Assembly (NCBI RefSeq): GCF_963676485.1
Contig: NZ_OY781114.1
Coordinates: 4,604,501 to 4,668,500 of the forward strand
From: an uncultured Cohaesibacter sp.
Lineage (GTDB): Bacteria; Pseudomonadota; Alphaproteobacteria; Rhizobiales; Cohaesibacteraceae
Direction: 5' to 3'
Length of the DNA: 64,000 nt
Shown: piece by piece, positions 26,426 to 36,285 of the stretch
How positions within the stretch are numbered: position 1 is the stretch's first letter
How the letters are laid out: the number at the start of each line of letters is the position of its first letter
Translations under genes and position numbers: made by a program
The notes under the pieces: model-generated
Databases searched by the model: none
What the model was told of the DNA's origin: nothing
What the model saw: only the letters and a program-made list of their open reading frames with translations

Positions 26426-26492
26426 TTATCGCGATCAAGCGCACTTTATCAATGCGCAATAAGTTGCCATTCACACTTTCTCGGTTCGGCCC

Positions 26493-27590
26493 ATGTCAAA
26501 ACACTTCATGCTGATTGGCCTGATGGCTCTTTTGCTATCCGGATGTAACGAATCTTTCTTCAATTCTGCAGGCGCCAATGAAACCAGCGCTGAAGATCCT
26601 TCTGCGCGTCCGGCCAAGATAGCAACGGCGCAGCGCGTTGCCCTTAGCCTGCCAAAGGCATTTCCTGGCGTGACCAAAGCCTCTCGCAAAGCCATCCTCT
26701 CCTTTCGGGTCGATGGTCAGATAGAGGACTTCCCTGTACGTGCGGGGCAAAGCCTGAAGGAAGGCGATCTGATCGCCAGTCTCGATGATGAGCCTTACCG
26801 GACAGTGGTTGATGCGCGGCAAGCTGCCTTTGATCTGGCCAAGATCAATCTGGAGCGAACCCAGACGCTTTTCGAACAGAAACATGTGGCCAAATCTACG
26901 CTGGATTCAGCTCAGACAAACTTCACAGCAGCCCAATCTGCTCTCAAGGCAGCAAAGGATGATGTGAAATACACCAAGCTCAAAGCCCCCTTCGAAGGCG
27001 TCGTTGCCAAGACTTATGTCGAGCGTTATCAGACCGTGGCGGCAGGAACGCAGATCGCACAGTTTTTGGGTACGCAGAATATCGATGTTGAGTTCAATGT
27101 TCCGGAAAAACTGTTTTTGCGCTTCAACCCTCGCAAGTTGGCAGTGAAGCCAACCATGCAGATCGAGTTTGATGACCTTCCCGGCAAAAGCTTTGCTGCG
27201 ACCTACAAGGAAATCGATACGATTCCGGACGCTGTGACACGCTCCTACAATGTAACGGTGACCATGCCCCGCCCCGACGATTTGACGGTGTTCCCTGGCA
27301 TGAGCGTAACGGCAAGCCTCAATCTGGCGACCTTGCTATCCAATAGCGATGATGGCGGTGTTCTGGTGCCGCTTGAGTCGGTCTTTGATGAGAATGGCAA
27401 GCGCTGGATCTGGAAGCTCGACGCTCAGAATGAAGCTCACAAAACCGAAGTCAAAGTCTATGGCATTCAGGATGGCCAGTTGCGCATTTCCGAAGGCCTG
27501 AAAGACGGAGACCGCGTCATAGCCCTCGGCGTTTCTTATGTCACCGAAGGCATGAAAGTCAGAACATTCAAGAAAGAAGGCGGATTGTAA
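26493..27590 (+). CDS. RND efflux periplasmic adaptor (membrane fusion protein), lipoprotein
   Basis: The 365-residue AcrA/MexA-type adaptor starts with a lipoprotein signal (MLIGLMALLLSGC, acylated Cys18). It then shows the barrel-sandwich halves LSFRVDGQIEDFPVRAGQSL and KAPFEGVVAKTYVERYQTV around a helical hairpin (RTQTLFEQKHVAKSTLDSAQ), then beta-barrel and membrane-proximal domains. It links the inner-membrane pump encoded downstream to an outer-membrane channel. No TolC-like gene is present in the window, so the channel must come from elsewhere. Confidence 0.92.
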   Translation: MSKHFMLIGLMALLLSGCNESFFNSAGANETSAEDPSARPAKIATAQRVALSLPKAFPGVTKASRKAILSFRVDGQIEDFPVRAGQSLKEGDLIASLDDEPYRTVVDARQAAFDLAKINLERTQTLFEQKHVAKSTLDSAQTNFTAAQSALKAAKDDVKYTKLKAPFEGVVAKTYVERYQTVAAGTQIAQFLGTQNIDVEFNVPEKLFLRFNPRKLAVKPTMQIEFDDLPGKSFAATYKEIDTIPDAVTRSYNVTVTMPRPDDLTVFPGMSVTASLNLATLLSNSDDGGVLVPLESVFDENGKRWIWKLDAQNEAHKTEVKVYGIQDGQLRISEGLKDGDRVIALGVSYVTEGMKVRTFKKEGGL

Positions 27591-27712
27591 GATCCCGCAC
27601 TTTTCAATGCGAGCGGCTTTGAAAACCCATCCGCTCGGTCTGACGCATATTGGATGCAAGGCACAAGGGGAAGCCCCTTCCTATCGAGCGAATTGTTTGC
27701 AGGACGAGAGTA

Positions 27713-30700
27713 ATGAAACTCACAGACTACGCCATTGAAAATAAGGTTGTTAGCTGGATGATGACCATCCTGCTGCTCGCTGGTGGCGTTTACGCCTACA
27801 TGAATATGGGGCGTCTTGAAGACCCCGAGTTCACGATCAAGGAAGCGGTCATTGCTACGGCCTATCCAGGCGCATCTTCTTACGAGGTAGAAGACGAAAT
27901 AACGTTGCCGATTGAAACGGCCCTGCAGCAATTGCCTTATGTTGATCACATCACATCCATTTCTTCGGCGGGACTCAGCCAGGTAACTGTCCAGATGAAG
28001 GACAAGTATCGCGGCGCGGCGCTTAAGCAGATCTGGGATGAGATGCGGCGCAAGATCAACGACATGAGCGCCGATTTGCCGACTGGTTCCTACCCGCCTA
28101 TGATCAATGATGATTTCGGCGATGTCTACGGCATCTATATGGCCGTGACTGGCGACGGCTACAGCCATCAGGAACTCAGCGACTATGTTGATCTTTTGCG
28201 CCGAGAGCTTGTCTTGGTGGACGGCGTGGGCAAGGTGGCCATCGGAGGGACACTGCAGAAACAGATTATTCTGGAGATCAGCCGTTCCAAGCTCGCCGCG
28301 CATAACCTTTCCGTTTCTTCGCTGCAGGCCTTGTTGCAGAGCCAGAATGTGGTAACGAACGCTGGCAGCATAAAAGTCGGCAGCGAATATATTCGCATTA
28401 GCTCGACCGGCGATTACAGCACCGTAGATCAGGTGAAGGATATTCTGCTTGGGCAGGCCGGAGACGATGTCGTCTATCTTTCCGACATTGCCGATGTAAA
28501 GGTCGACTATGCCGACCCGCCGACCCATGTGTATCGCTTCAATGGCAAACCGGCCATGACAATCGGCATTTCCTTTGCCGAAGGTGTGAATGTGACCGAT
28601 GTGGGCGAAAATGTCTCCCAACGTCTCAGTCAGCTAGAAAGTGCCCGCCCCTTGGGGGTCGAGCTTCATATGATCTATAATCAGCCTCATCAAGTGATGA
28701 CATCGATTGATGATTTTCTCGTCAATCTGGGCATGTCGATTGTCATTGTCATCGTTGTCCTGCTTGTGACGATGGGGTTGCGCTCTGGCATTCTCATGAG
28801 CGGCATCCTGCTGCTGACGATCTGCGGGACATTGATGGTCATGGAGTTGATCGGCATGCCGTTGCACAGGGTGTCGCTGGGGTCCATGATCTTGGCTCTG
28901 GGCATGCTCGTTGACAATGCCATTGTCATTACTGACGGGATATTGGTCGGGCTCAAACAGGGTCTGAGCAAGGTCAAGGCTGCCCATCGCATCGTTACAC
29001 AAACCGTGTGGCCTCTGTTTGGTGCAACGGCCATTTCGATTGTAGCCTTTGCTCCGATTGGCCTTTCTCCCGATAACACAGGTGAATATGCAGGGTCGCT
29101 TTTCTGGGTGCTGATGATTTCGCTCACCATCTCCTGGATATTGGCTATGACGCTCACGCCGTTCCTGGCGTCGGTCATGTTTTCCGAAGCCAAGATACGG
29201 GAAGAAGGCGACGATACAGAAGAGATTGATCCCTATCAGGGCTTCGTCTACCAGATCTACAAATCCTTCTTGCTTCTATCCCTGCGCTGGCGTTGGGGTA
29301 CAATGCTTGTGATGGTCGGTTGTATGGCTGCTGCGATCTATGGCTTCGGCTTTGTCGGGCACTCATTCTTCCCGACATCCAAATTGCCCATGCTCACAGT
29401 CGACTATTGGCTACCGCAAGGATCAGACATTCGTGCCACGATCAAGGATATGGATCGGCTAGAGACGATCTTGCAAAAGAATGACAAGATCAAGCAGGTT
29501 ACAACCACCATTGGTGCCGGCGCCGAACGTTTCATGCTGACATACCGGGCAGAAAGAACCTATGCTAACTATGGCCAGTTCATCATAGAAGTGAAGGATT
29601 TCGAGCAGCTTCCGGGACTGCGCCACTGGGTCGACGAGACACTGAGGGAAAATGCCCCTTATGCCTTCATCAAAACGGGGCGCTTCGAATTGGGCATGGC
29701 GGCCGGCTCTAAAATCGAGGCGCGCATATCGGGCTCAGACCCAGCCGTGTTGCGACAGTTGGCAGACAAAGTCATCAGCATTTATCGGACTGACCCGGAT
29801 GCCGTGAATATCCGGCAGGATTGGCAAGAGCGCACGAAGGTTTTGCGGCCGCAATTCGCCGAAGCAGAAGCGCGCCGTCTGGGCATCACCAAGGCTGACA
29901 TTGACCGGGCTATTCTGATGAATGTTCACGGGCTGCCCATTGCACAGGTCCGCAATGGATCGGACACGCTTCCTGTTATTTTGCGCCTGCCGCAAAACGA
30001 GCGCAATAGCGTTGATCAGCTTGGCGACATTCAGGTTTACAGCTCCGTGCTGAAGAAATATGTCAGCATCGATCAGGTGGTCAAATCAATCGATCTGGAC
30101 TGGGAAGACCCGCTTGTCATGCGCCGCAATCGCAAGCGTACCATTCAGGTCTGGGCCGATGCAGATCCCGATTCAAACACTTCCAGTCTTGATTTGTTCA
30201 GCCGCTTGCGAGGCAAAGTTGAAGCCATTGAGATGCCACAGGGATATGAGCTGACTTGGGGTGGCGAATATGAAAACCAGTCCAAGGCAACCAGTGCTGT
30301 ATTTGCCAATGTCCCGCTTGGTGTATTGGTGATGTTTGCCATTACGGTGATGCTGTTCAATTCATTCAAGCAGACGCTTGTGGTTTGGCTTACCGTGCCG
30401 CTCGCCATCATCGGGGTGACCGCCGGTCTCCTGATCTTCAATCTTCCCTTCAGCTTTACGGCCCTCATCGGGTTTCTGTCCCTTTCGGGTATGTTACTCA
30501 AGAATGGAATTGTGCTGATTGAAGAGATCAAGCGATTGAATGAAGAAGATGAAGTCAGCATCCATGATGCCATAACCCGCGCCGCTGTTTCGCGTCTGCG
30601 GCCTGTAACCATGGCGGCTCTTACCACCGTTCTTGGCCTCATTCCGCTGGTTACCGATATCTTCTTCAACTCGCTTGCCGTAACGATCATGTTTGGTTTG

Positions 30701-30790
30701 GCAACGGCGACCGTATTGACCTTGATTGTCGTCCCCGTGCTCTTTGCCATCTTCTACGGCATCAAGTTCAAGCGCGGCGACACCATCTAG
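27713..30790 (+). CDS. RND multidrug efflux pump, inner-membrane permease
   Basis: The 1025-residue permease has the duplicated RND layout: 12 transmembrane helices and two large periplasmic loops. TM4 carries LGSMILALGMLVDNAIVITDG, with the proton-relay Asp, and the second half has LLKNGIVLIEEI. The N-terminus MKLTDYAIENKVVSWMMT is typical of HAE-type pumps. ATG 27713 is preferred over the earlier frame start because homology begins there; it follows AGGACGAGAG. The gene lies 122 bp after the adaptor gene and forms the pump with it under TetR control. Confidence 0.94.
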   Translation: MKLTDYAIENKVVSWMMTILLLAGGVYAYMNMGRLEDPEFTIKEAVIATAYPGASSYEVEDEITLPIETALQQLPYVDHITSISSAGLSQVTVQMKDKYRGAALKQIWDEMRRKINDMSADLPTGSYPPMINDDFGDVYGIYMAVTGDGYSHQELSDYVDLLRRELVLVDGVGKVAIGGTLQKQIILEISRSKLAAHNLSVSSLQALLQSQNVVTNAGSIKVGSEYIRISSTGDYSTVDQVKDILLGQAGDDVVYLSDIADVKVDYADPPTHVYRFNGKPAMTIGISFAEGVNVTDVGENVSQRLSQLESARPLGVELHMIYNQPHQVMTSIDDFLVNLGMSIVIVIVVLLVTMGLRSGILMSGILLLTICGTLMVMELIGMPLHRVSLGSMILALGMLVDNAIVITDGILVGLKQGLSKVKAAHRIVTQTVWPLFGATAISIVAFAPIGLSPDNTGEYAGSLFWVLMISLTISWILAMTLTPFLASVMFSEAKIREEGDDTEEIDPYQGFVYQIYKSFLLLSLRWRWGTMLVMVGCMAAAIYGFGFVGHSFFPTSKLPMLTVDYWLPQGSDIRATIKDMDRLETILQKNDKIKQVTTTIGAGAERFMLTYRAERTYANYGQFIIEVKDFEQLPGLRHWVDETLRENAPYAFIKTGRFELGMAAGSKIEARISGSDPAVLRQLADKVISIYRTDPDAVNIRQDWQERTKVLRPQFAEAEARRLGITKADIDRAILMNVHGLPIAQVRNGSDTLPVILRLPQNERNSVDQLGDIQVYSSVLKKYVSIDQVVKSIDLDWEDPLVMRRNRKRTIQVWADADPDSNTSSLDLFSRLRGKVEAIEMPQGYELTWGGEYENQSKATSAVFANVPLGVLVMFAITVMLFNSFKQTLVVWLTVPLAIIGVTAGLLIFNLPFSFTALIGFLSLSGMLLKNGIVLIEEIKRLNEEDEVSIHDAITRAAVSRLRPVTMAALTTVLGLIPLVTDIFFNSLAVTIMFGLATATVLTLIVVPVLFAIFYGIKFKRGDTI

Positions 30791-31280
30791 GGTTCAGACA
30801 GCTACGCTTTCTGATCAATCAAGCGTTCCAAGGGCGGTTTCTTCCGCCCTTGGAATGTCTTTGCACCCACTCGCCCCCCCCATATTGCCGAACTCTGATC
30901 TAAGCAGCTCCCAATCCGGGTAAACTCACCCCTATTTCGACATGCCTTCGCTATGGCACGGTGCTGTCTACGGACCCAATTTCCCAAAACTTCAATGCTC
31001 GCCACCCAAGCCATGCAAATTTGCATAAGCTGGTGAAGCAACTATCCCGGTGCATTTTCGTTGCACTATAGGGTAGTGAGGAGCCATCCTTGCCAAGCAC
31101 CATGATGTGATACAGTGTGAGGATAGATAAACCGGATGGGTTTATGCGGCTTCAGAGTGATATGAAAAGGACTGTTGAGCCCTTAACAGCATAAAGCTGG
31201 ACCAACTGAACTGAAGGCTGAGGACCAACCCATCTGTCGCATTTTGAGCAGCAAAACAGGCTTTAGGCAGAGACCAAGAC
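30791..31280. other. Intergenic region between RND pump and ThrE genes
   Basis: This 490-bp region contains the hairpin at 30826-30855 and presumably the promoter of the exporter gene. No frame in it shows coding character, and I recognise no RNA element. Confidence 0.5.
30826..30855 (+). terminator. Hairpin terminator of the RND operon
   Basis: A perfect 12-bp stem (TTCCAAGGGCGG / CCGCCCTTGGAA) with a TTTCTT loop lies 36 bp after the pump stop. The following T tract is weak (TGTCTTTG), so termination may be partial. Confidence 0.65.
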
Positions 31281-32582
31281 ATGATTGACAGCGCGACCTC
31301 ACAGGACCATATACGGCTCAGACACCGGCATCTGGAAAAAATCGCAATGGCAGCACTCAATGTTGGCTGCATGCTCATGGAATCAGGAGCAAAAGCCGAA
31401 GTTGTACGCAACGGCATAGAGATGGTGGTCAAGGGATTGAGGGCCGAAACCATTGCTGTACGCATTGGATATGCCTCCATCAGTCTGACGGTTCGCGATG
31501 GCGGCGATGTGGGCAACACCATTTCGCGCCTTTTGCAGGTCGGCCCTCACGGCGTTAACTTGCAGCTCAACAATGCAGCCCGTGCCCTCGCCGTTCGCGC
31601 ATCCCAAGGGTCTCTCACCCCCGAAGCAATCGTTGAAGAGGTCTCCGGCCTCAGGAAAAAGACCCCCAAGCATCACTGGTTGACAGTTGCGCTGGCCACT
31701 GGACTTGCCTGCGCCTCATTCGGACAATTGCTCGGAACGGATGCCATGGCCTTCATTCCAATCTGGTTTGCGGGCTTCCTTGGCCAGACTGTCCGGCATT
31801 TCATGGTCATGAACAAACAAAATCTCTTTGCCATGGTCGCAATCGTCGCCTTTGTATCCTCGGCAATCGGCGGCCTGCTCTCGCAACTGGTCGGCAGCGT
31901 CACGCCTGAAATGGCGATGTTCGCTTCTGTGCTTCTGCTTGTGCCTGGCGTTCCGTCCATGAATGCCCAAACCGATATCATGGAAGGCTCCCCTACGCTG
32001 GGCAGTGCGCGCGCCCTCACCGTCTTCATGATTCTCATTTTTCTAACGGTCGGCGTTGCCCTCTCCCGCTATATCCTCATGCGGTTTGGTGCCCATGACC
32101 AGTTGCTCAATCATGGTATCCTGCATCATGTTCTTTTTGGCGGTATCGCGGCGGCCGGCTTTGGCATTCTGTTCAACTTCAGCTGGCGCACTGTTGGCTG
32201 GACAGCAATCGGCGGCGGCGTAGCCCTTGCCGTACGCACCTTGGGCATGGAGGCGCAATGGGGACTGGCCATGTCCTCCACGATGGCTGCAGCGGCCGTT
32301 ACGGTCTATGTGCGCCTGCTCTATCTGTTGCCGGTCTTTGTGCCCACAGGCGGCAGCATGCTCGCCATTGCGGGATGCATTCCGATGATTCCAGGCAGTG
32401 GCGCGGCCCATGGCCTTGTTGGATTGATGACCTTTGCCAGCCAGCATGGCAATTATGATGTGGCCCTGCTTGGCAGTTCTGTTGCATCGATGCTGAGCGT
32501 GGTCTTCACGATCGGAGGCATTGCCGCAGCGATCACATTGATCAACGAGATCATCAAGCGCCCAAGCTTCCCAACCCTTTAA
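31281..32582 (+). CDS. Threonine/serine exporter family protein (ThrE, fused YjjP-YjjB type)
   Basis: The 433-residue membrane protein joins the ThrE N-terminal domain (AALNVGCMLMESGAKAEVVR, the hydrolase-like cytosolic start typical of the family, and VNLQLNNAARALAV) to about ten membrane helices ending in the ThrE_2 part (PVFVPTGGSMLAIAGCIPMIPGSGA). In Corynebacterium ThrE exports threonine and serine; in E. coli the two halves are separate proteins (YjjP/YjjB) that export succinate. The substrate here is open. It stands alone. Confidence 0.85.
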   Translation: MIDSATSQDHIRLRHRHLEKIAMAALNVGCMLMESGAKAEVVRNGIEMVVKGLRAETIAVRIGYASISLTVRDGGDVGNTISRLLQVGPHGVNLQLNNAARALAVRASQGSLTPEAIVEEVSGLRKKTPKHHWLTVALATGLACASFGQLLGTDAMAFIPIWFAGFLGQTVRHFMVMNKQNLFAMVAIVAFVSSAIGGLLSQLVGSVTPEMAMFASVLLLVPGVPSMNAQTDIMEGSPTLGSARALTVFMILIFLTVGVALSRYILMRFGAHDQLLNHGILHHVLFGGIAAAGFGILFNFSWRTVGWTAIGGGVALAVRTLGMEAQWGLAMSSTMAAAAVTVYVRLLYLLPVFVPTGGSMLAIAGCIPMIPGSGAAHGLVGLMTFASQHGNYDVALLGSSVASMLSVVFTIGGIAAAITLINEIIKRPSFPTL

Positions 32583-32757
32583 AACAAGAGGATGGTGCGG
32601 CCTCTTTTAGAGGGCCTGCCCCATTTGCTCAGCAGAGATCAAATGCCGTGAAGCGCTAGCAAGCGCGGTGCCTCTTTCTATATCCGGCGCTGTGCATTTG
32701 CTTTGGAATGGAAACTCATTCTTGCCTCAAGGAACAGGCACCCGAGGCGACCACAAA

Positions 32758-32783
32758 AAAAGGCCCGCAGAAGCGGGCCTTTT
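32758..32783 (-). terminator. Terminator of the rplM-rpsI operon
   Basis: The stem AAGGCCCGC/GCGGGCCTT with an AGAA loop is followed on the minus strand by seven T. It lies 24 bp after the rpsI stop. Confidence 0.92.
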
Positions 32784-32807
32784 CGAATAGCAAACCGAAA
32801 CGCTGTA

Positions 32808-33290
32808 TTAGCGTTTGGAGAACTGGAAGGAACGGCGAGCTTTTGCACGACCGTATTTCTTACGTTCAACAACACGGGAGTCACGGGTAAGGAAGCCACC
32901 CTTTTTCAGCACGCCGCGCAGCTCTGGTTCGTAGTAGGTCAGAGCTTTGGAGATGCCGTGACGGATAGCGCCAGCCTGACCGGACAGTCCACCACCGGAA
33001 ACGGTGCAAACGATGTCATACTGACCATCGCGGTCAGCAGCAACGATTGGCTGTTTCAGAACCATCTGCAGAACCGGACGACCAAAATAGACGTTGAAGT
33101 CTTTTTTGTTCACGGTGATTTTGCCAGAGCCTGGTTTAACCCAAACACGAGCAACTGCATCTTTACGTTTACCGGTAGCATAGGCACGGCCATGAGCATC
33201 GAGCTTCTGGACATGAACCGGAGCAGTTTCTTCAGCTTCTACGCCAACAGCGGAGCCGAGGTCTTCAAGAGACTGTACTGTATCGCTCAT
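32808..33290 (-). CDS. rpsI: 30S ribosomal protein S9
   Basis: The 160-residue protein has the S9 core beginning at [37 protein letters not shown], and the C-terminal tail RRSFQFSKR that reaches the P-site tRNA. A 35-residue N-terminal extension ([15 protein letters not shown]...) is usual in alphaproteobacteria. Its start overlaps the rplM stop by four bases (ATGA), so the pair is co-translated. Confidence 0.98.
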   Translation of the reverse strand: MSDTVQSLEDLGSAVGVEAEETAPVHVQKLDAHGRAYATGKRKDAVARVWVKPGSGKITVNKKDFNVYFGRPVLQMVLKQPIVAADRDGQYDIVCTVSGGGLSGQAGAIRHGISKALTYYEPELRGVLKKGGFLTRDSRVVERKKYGRAKARRSFQFSKR

Positions 33291-33754
33291 TTATGGACCC
33301 TCACATTCTTGGCGCTCAGTGCTTTAACATCCAGCACTTCTGGAGACTGGGCTTCATGGGGATGTTTTGCCCCTGCATAGACGCGCAGGTTTGACAACTG
33401 TACGCGAGACAGCGGGCCACCTGGCAGCATGCGCTGAACGGCTTTCTGAAGAACACGCTCAGGGAATTTCCCCTCGATGATCTGACGAGCCGTGCGCTCT
33501 TTGATGCCACCCGGATGACCGGTGTGCCAGTAGTATTTTTTGTTTTCGTATTTACGACCGGTCAGCTTGACCTTCTCGGCGTTGATTACGATAACATTGT
33601 CGCCGCAGTCCATGTGCGGGGTGAAGGTAGCTTTGTGCTTACCGCGCAGACGCATTGCGATCAGCGCTGCAAGGCGACCAAGCACCAGATCTTCCGCATC
33701 GATCAGAATCCATTTCTTTTCGATGTTGGAAGGATTTGCAGAAAAAGTTTTCAT
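33287..33754 (-). CDS. rplM: 50S ribosomal protein L13
   Basis: The 155-residue protein shows the L13 signature ([60 protein letters not shown]). ATG 33754 begins the conserved [16 protein letters not shown] hexamer at 33853-33858 (complement) could be the -35 box of the operon promoter, but a TATAAA follows only 14 bases later, so the exact promoter is uncertain. Confidence 0.98.
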   Translation of the reverse strand: MKTFSANPSNIEKKWILIDAEDLVLGRLAALIAMRLRGKHKATFTPHMDCGDNVIVINAEKVKLTGRKYENKKYYWHTGHPGGIKERTARQIIEGKFPERVLQKAVQRMLPGGPLSRVQLSNLRVYAGAKHPHEAQSPEVLDVKALSAKNVRVHK

Positions 33755-34081
33755 TGCACTTCCGTATTTCGGTGTCATGTGACAACGTGAAACGGCGACC
33801 ATTCTCAGGCCGCCGCAATGTCTGGCGCTCCTTTTATAGGAACCCATGCTTTTGTCAAGCCAATTTGTTTGAAATAGTCAAGCGAAAACAGCACCTTAAT
33901 TTTGCGGTATTTAATTACCACAAAAAACGACACATTTTCAGGTCAATTTTCAGCTTCAGGGTATGATTACTGCTTTCAATAGGCAGGCCAAGCAAAACCG
34001 CCCAACAAAGCCAATTGCGGGCGGTTTACGGATCACAGCTTATCAAGCGACCGACTTCAAGCCAAGAAATGCCTTTTTGCG
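33755..34081. other. Upstream region of the rplM-rpsI operon
   Basis: This 327-bp AT-rich region holds the ribosomal-operon promoter and 5' leader. I see no further gene. No T-tract terminator for the small WYL-like gene is evident on the minus strand. Confidence 0.5.
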
Positions 34082-34375
34082 CTATAGGGCGCAAGCATAA
34101 TCATGCAGGCCGGTATCTTCATGATGATAGTCTGGCCGCGGTGTCTTGGCAGCGCCATTGATGGTTCCAACGAATTTTGCGTCGGCGACTTTCATGCGCT
34201 TCCAGCCAAGATCGCCAGACCGGGATCCCCCAGCTGTCTGATAGACATACATCAGTTCATTGCCGCGCAAGGTTTTGCCAACAGCATGCACTTCAACATC
34301 TCTGTCATAGCCATGATAGTTGATCTTGAGGACATCGTGATTCTTGAGGGCTTCGCATGCATATTTGCTTTCCAT
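34082..34375 (-). CDS. Small WYL-like hypothetical protein
   Basis: The 97-residue protein has a single-domain pattern recalling a minimal WYL-type SH3 barrel: VLKINYHGYDRDVEVHAVGK, then ELMYVYQTAGGSRSGDLGWK and KVADAKFVG. WYL domains often bind nucleotide ligands in regulators, but no DNA-binding domain is present. It is flanked by a promoter-like spacer and is monocistronic. The start at 34375 has an AGGAGG-like site upstream. The function is unknown. Confidence 0.65.
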   Translation of the reverse strand: MESKYACEALKNHDVLKINYHGYDRDVEVHAVGKTLRGNELMYVYQTAGGSRSGDLGWKRMKVADAKFVGTINGAAKTPRPDYHHEDTGLHDYACAL

Positions 34376-34668
34376 AACGTACCTCCTCGCTGACCATTGC
34401 GTTACCCCTTCATTATCCCGAACTCAGGAAATCCTGTAAATTCTCAAATAGTTCGTTATTTAATTCGCTATTGAACTTGCCCGTTAGCTCTACCTGTCTT
34501 GTCATCTTTTACGGCCAAAAGCGTTGGGAATGTGCAAGATCCGGTATCTCCCTACATCCATTGGTTTTATTCAAAAGCCTCATCAAGGCCTCTAGCTTGA
34601 CTTGCCATTCCAATAACAGGCATGGTCGCTAGATCCTTACGAAATCCAGTGAGTCTATGGAGGCCAGA

Positions 34669-35484
34669 ATGACCACAGGTGTCACCCATCAGGAACATAC
34701 GCTATTGACCGAACAGGTTGGCCCTGTGCGACGCCTGATCATGAACCGCCCCAAGAGCCGCAACGCACTTTCTGAAGAGATGATCAACGCCTTGAGCACG
34801 GCGATTGACCAAGCCGAAGCAGACCAGGAAACACGCGTAATCGTCCTTGCTGCCAACGGGACCGTATTCTCGGCCGGGCACGATCTTAAGGAACTGAATT
34901 CCCATCGTAACGATGCAGACAAGGGCGAAGCATTTTTCAATCGCATTTTCACAGCATGCTCTGAGCTGATGCAGAAAATCCAGACAATTTCTAAAATTGT
35001 CATTGCGGAAATTCAGGGCACCGCGACGGCGGCAGGCTGCCAGCTGGTTGCCAGTTGTGATCTTGCGATTGCAGTCAATGAAGCTGACTTCGGCACGCCC
35101 GGTGTGAATATCGGGCTATTCTGCACCGGACCGGGAGTCGCCCTCACCCGCTCGGTTCCGCGCAAACAGGCGCTGGAACTTCTTGTGACCGGAGAGATGA
35201 TTGACGCACATACTGCCAAAGCCTATGGCATCGTCAATCGGGTTGTGCCGAAGGATTATCTGCGTATTGTCGTTGACAAATATGCAATTGAGATCGCGGG
35301 CAAATCGGCCCAGGCGCTGACATTCGGCAAACAAGCCATCTATCGGCAGGACGAAATGCCTCTGGCCGATGCTTACGCTTTGGCGACGGACGTCATGAAG
35401 AACAATCTGCTTGCAGATGACGCTATTGAGGGCGTCAATGCCTTCATTGAAAAACGGAAACCCGACTGGCCCAGCCTCAAATAG
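34669..35484 (+). CDS. Enoyl-CoA hydratase/isomerase family protein
   Basis: The 271-residue crotonase-fold protein shows the oxyanion-hole segments FSAGHDLKEL and EIQGTATAAGCQLVASCDLA, and a C-terminal helix ending FIEKRKPDW. It resembles the ECHDC3-like group, for which hydratase activity is not certain because the second catalytic Glu region (FGTPGVNIGLFCTGPG) differs from classic enoyl-CoA hydratases. ATG 34669 has GGAGG five bases upstream; an ATG 12 bp earlier is less well placed. It precedes a CoA-binding-domain gene by 9 bp, so the two are an operon. Confidence 0.85.
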   Translation: MTTGVTHQEHTLLTEQVGPVRRLIMNRPKSRNALSEEMINALSTAIDQAEADQETRVIVLAANGTVFSAGHDLKELNSHRNDADKGEAFFNRIFTACSELMQKIQTISKIVIAEIQGTATAAGCQLVASCDLAIAVNEADFGTPGVNIGLFCTGPGVALTRSVPRKQALELLVTGEMIDAHTAKAYGIVNRVVPKDYLRIVVDKYAIEIAGKSAQALTFGKQAIYRQDEMPLADAYALATDVMKNNLLADDAIEGVNAFIEKRKPDWPSLK

Positions 35485-35493
35485 GAAATATCC

Positions 35494-35919
35494 ATGGACC
35501 ATAGCGACTATAGCGCAGACTATCTCAAAGATATTCTTTCTTCGGTCAAACGCATTGCTCTTGTTGGCGCAAGCGACAAGCCGGAACGAGCCAGCCATCG
35601 GGTGATGGGCTTTCTTCTTGAGCATGGCTATGAGGTTATTCCGGTCAATCCGGGCAAGGAAGGCAAGGCTATATTGGGGCAAAAGGTGGTGGCTCGCCTC
35701 GCCGATATCGAAGGCCCGGTGGACATGGTGGATATTTTCCGCAATTCCGAAGCCGCTGGCGGGGTAACAGATGAAGCCATTGCCATCGGCGCAAAAGTGG
35801 TCTGGATGCAGCTCAATGTGTCCCATGCCGAGGCTGCCAAGCGAGCAGAAAAAGCAGGGCTCAAAGTGGTCATGGACCGCTGCCCCAAGATCGAATATCC
35901 AAGTGTTATGTTCGACTAA
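35494..35919 (+). CDS. CoA-binding-domain protein (YccU-like)
   Basis: The 141-residue protein is a stand-alone Rossmann-type CoA-binding domain as in succinyl-CoA synthetase: RIALVGASDKPERASHRVMG, YEVIPVNPGKEGKAILGQKV, VDMVDIFRNSEAAGGVTDEA and VVMDRCPKIEY. It probably binds acyl-CoA or a nucleotide; no catalytic domain is attached. It follows the enoyl-CoA hydratase-like gene directly, a conserved pairing in related bacteria, next to metY. Confidence 0.88.
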   Translation: MDHSDYSADYLKDILSSVKRIALVGASDKPERASHRVMGFLLEHGYEVIPVNPGKEGKAILGQKVVARLADIEGPVDMVDIFRNSEAAGGVTDEAIAIGAKVVWMQLNVSHAEAAKRAEKAGLKVVMDRCPKIEYPSVMFD

Positions 35920-36285
35920 CTTACTTGGCAAAGACCGCAAAAGACTCTGGCGGCGGAGAGCTCTGCCGCTTTTCCTGCGCCTTCGCACATCATCCTGTCA
36001 TCTGAGCGCTTAAAATCACATCCCTGAATTAGCCAATTAAATCAGGCATATAAAATCCCTAATTGGTTCCTTTTCATATTTCGCTTTTCCCCTCATCGTT
36101 AGAAACCGCGTTCAACAATCACGCAAAATTTAAAACGATATTTTCCACTTTCAAATGGCGCGTCGGGTTGCTCTGGTCTAGAGTCGCCCCACCCTTCACT
36201 GATGAAGATATATTGACATTTTACTGGCAAAGCACGTCGCGAGATAAGCCCGCACGCTCTGCACTAATTTATGAAGAGGACGATT
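35920..36285. other. Leader region of metY
   Basis: I searched this 366-bp AT-rich spacer for a SAM-II-type riboswitch, common before alphaproteobacterial methionine genes. I did not find its conserved AU-rich loop and GCTAAA element. The promoter of metY must lie here. Confidence 0.4.

Noticed and set aside
27536-28621. 361-codon frame antisense to the RND genes
   Set aside because: It mirrors a strongly supported RND permease and adaptor frame; long antisense frames are a by-product of codon bias.
33837-33858. Sigma-70 promoter TTGACA/TATAAA before rplM
   Set aside because: The hexamers look good, but the spacing is only 14 bases, too short for a standard promoter, so I did not annotate it as a feature.
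35920-36285. SAM-II riboswitch before metY
   Set aside because: The gene context fits, but I could not find the conserved pseudoknot elements. A covariance-model search would settle it.
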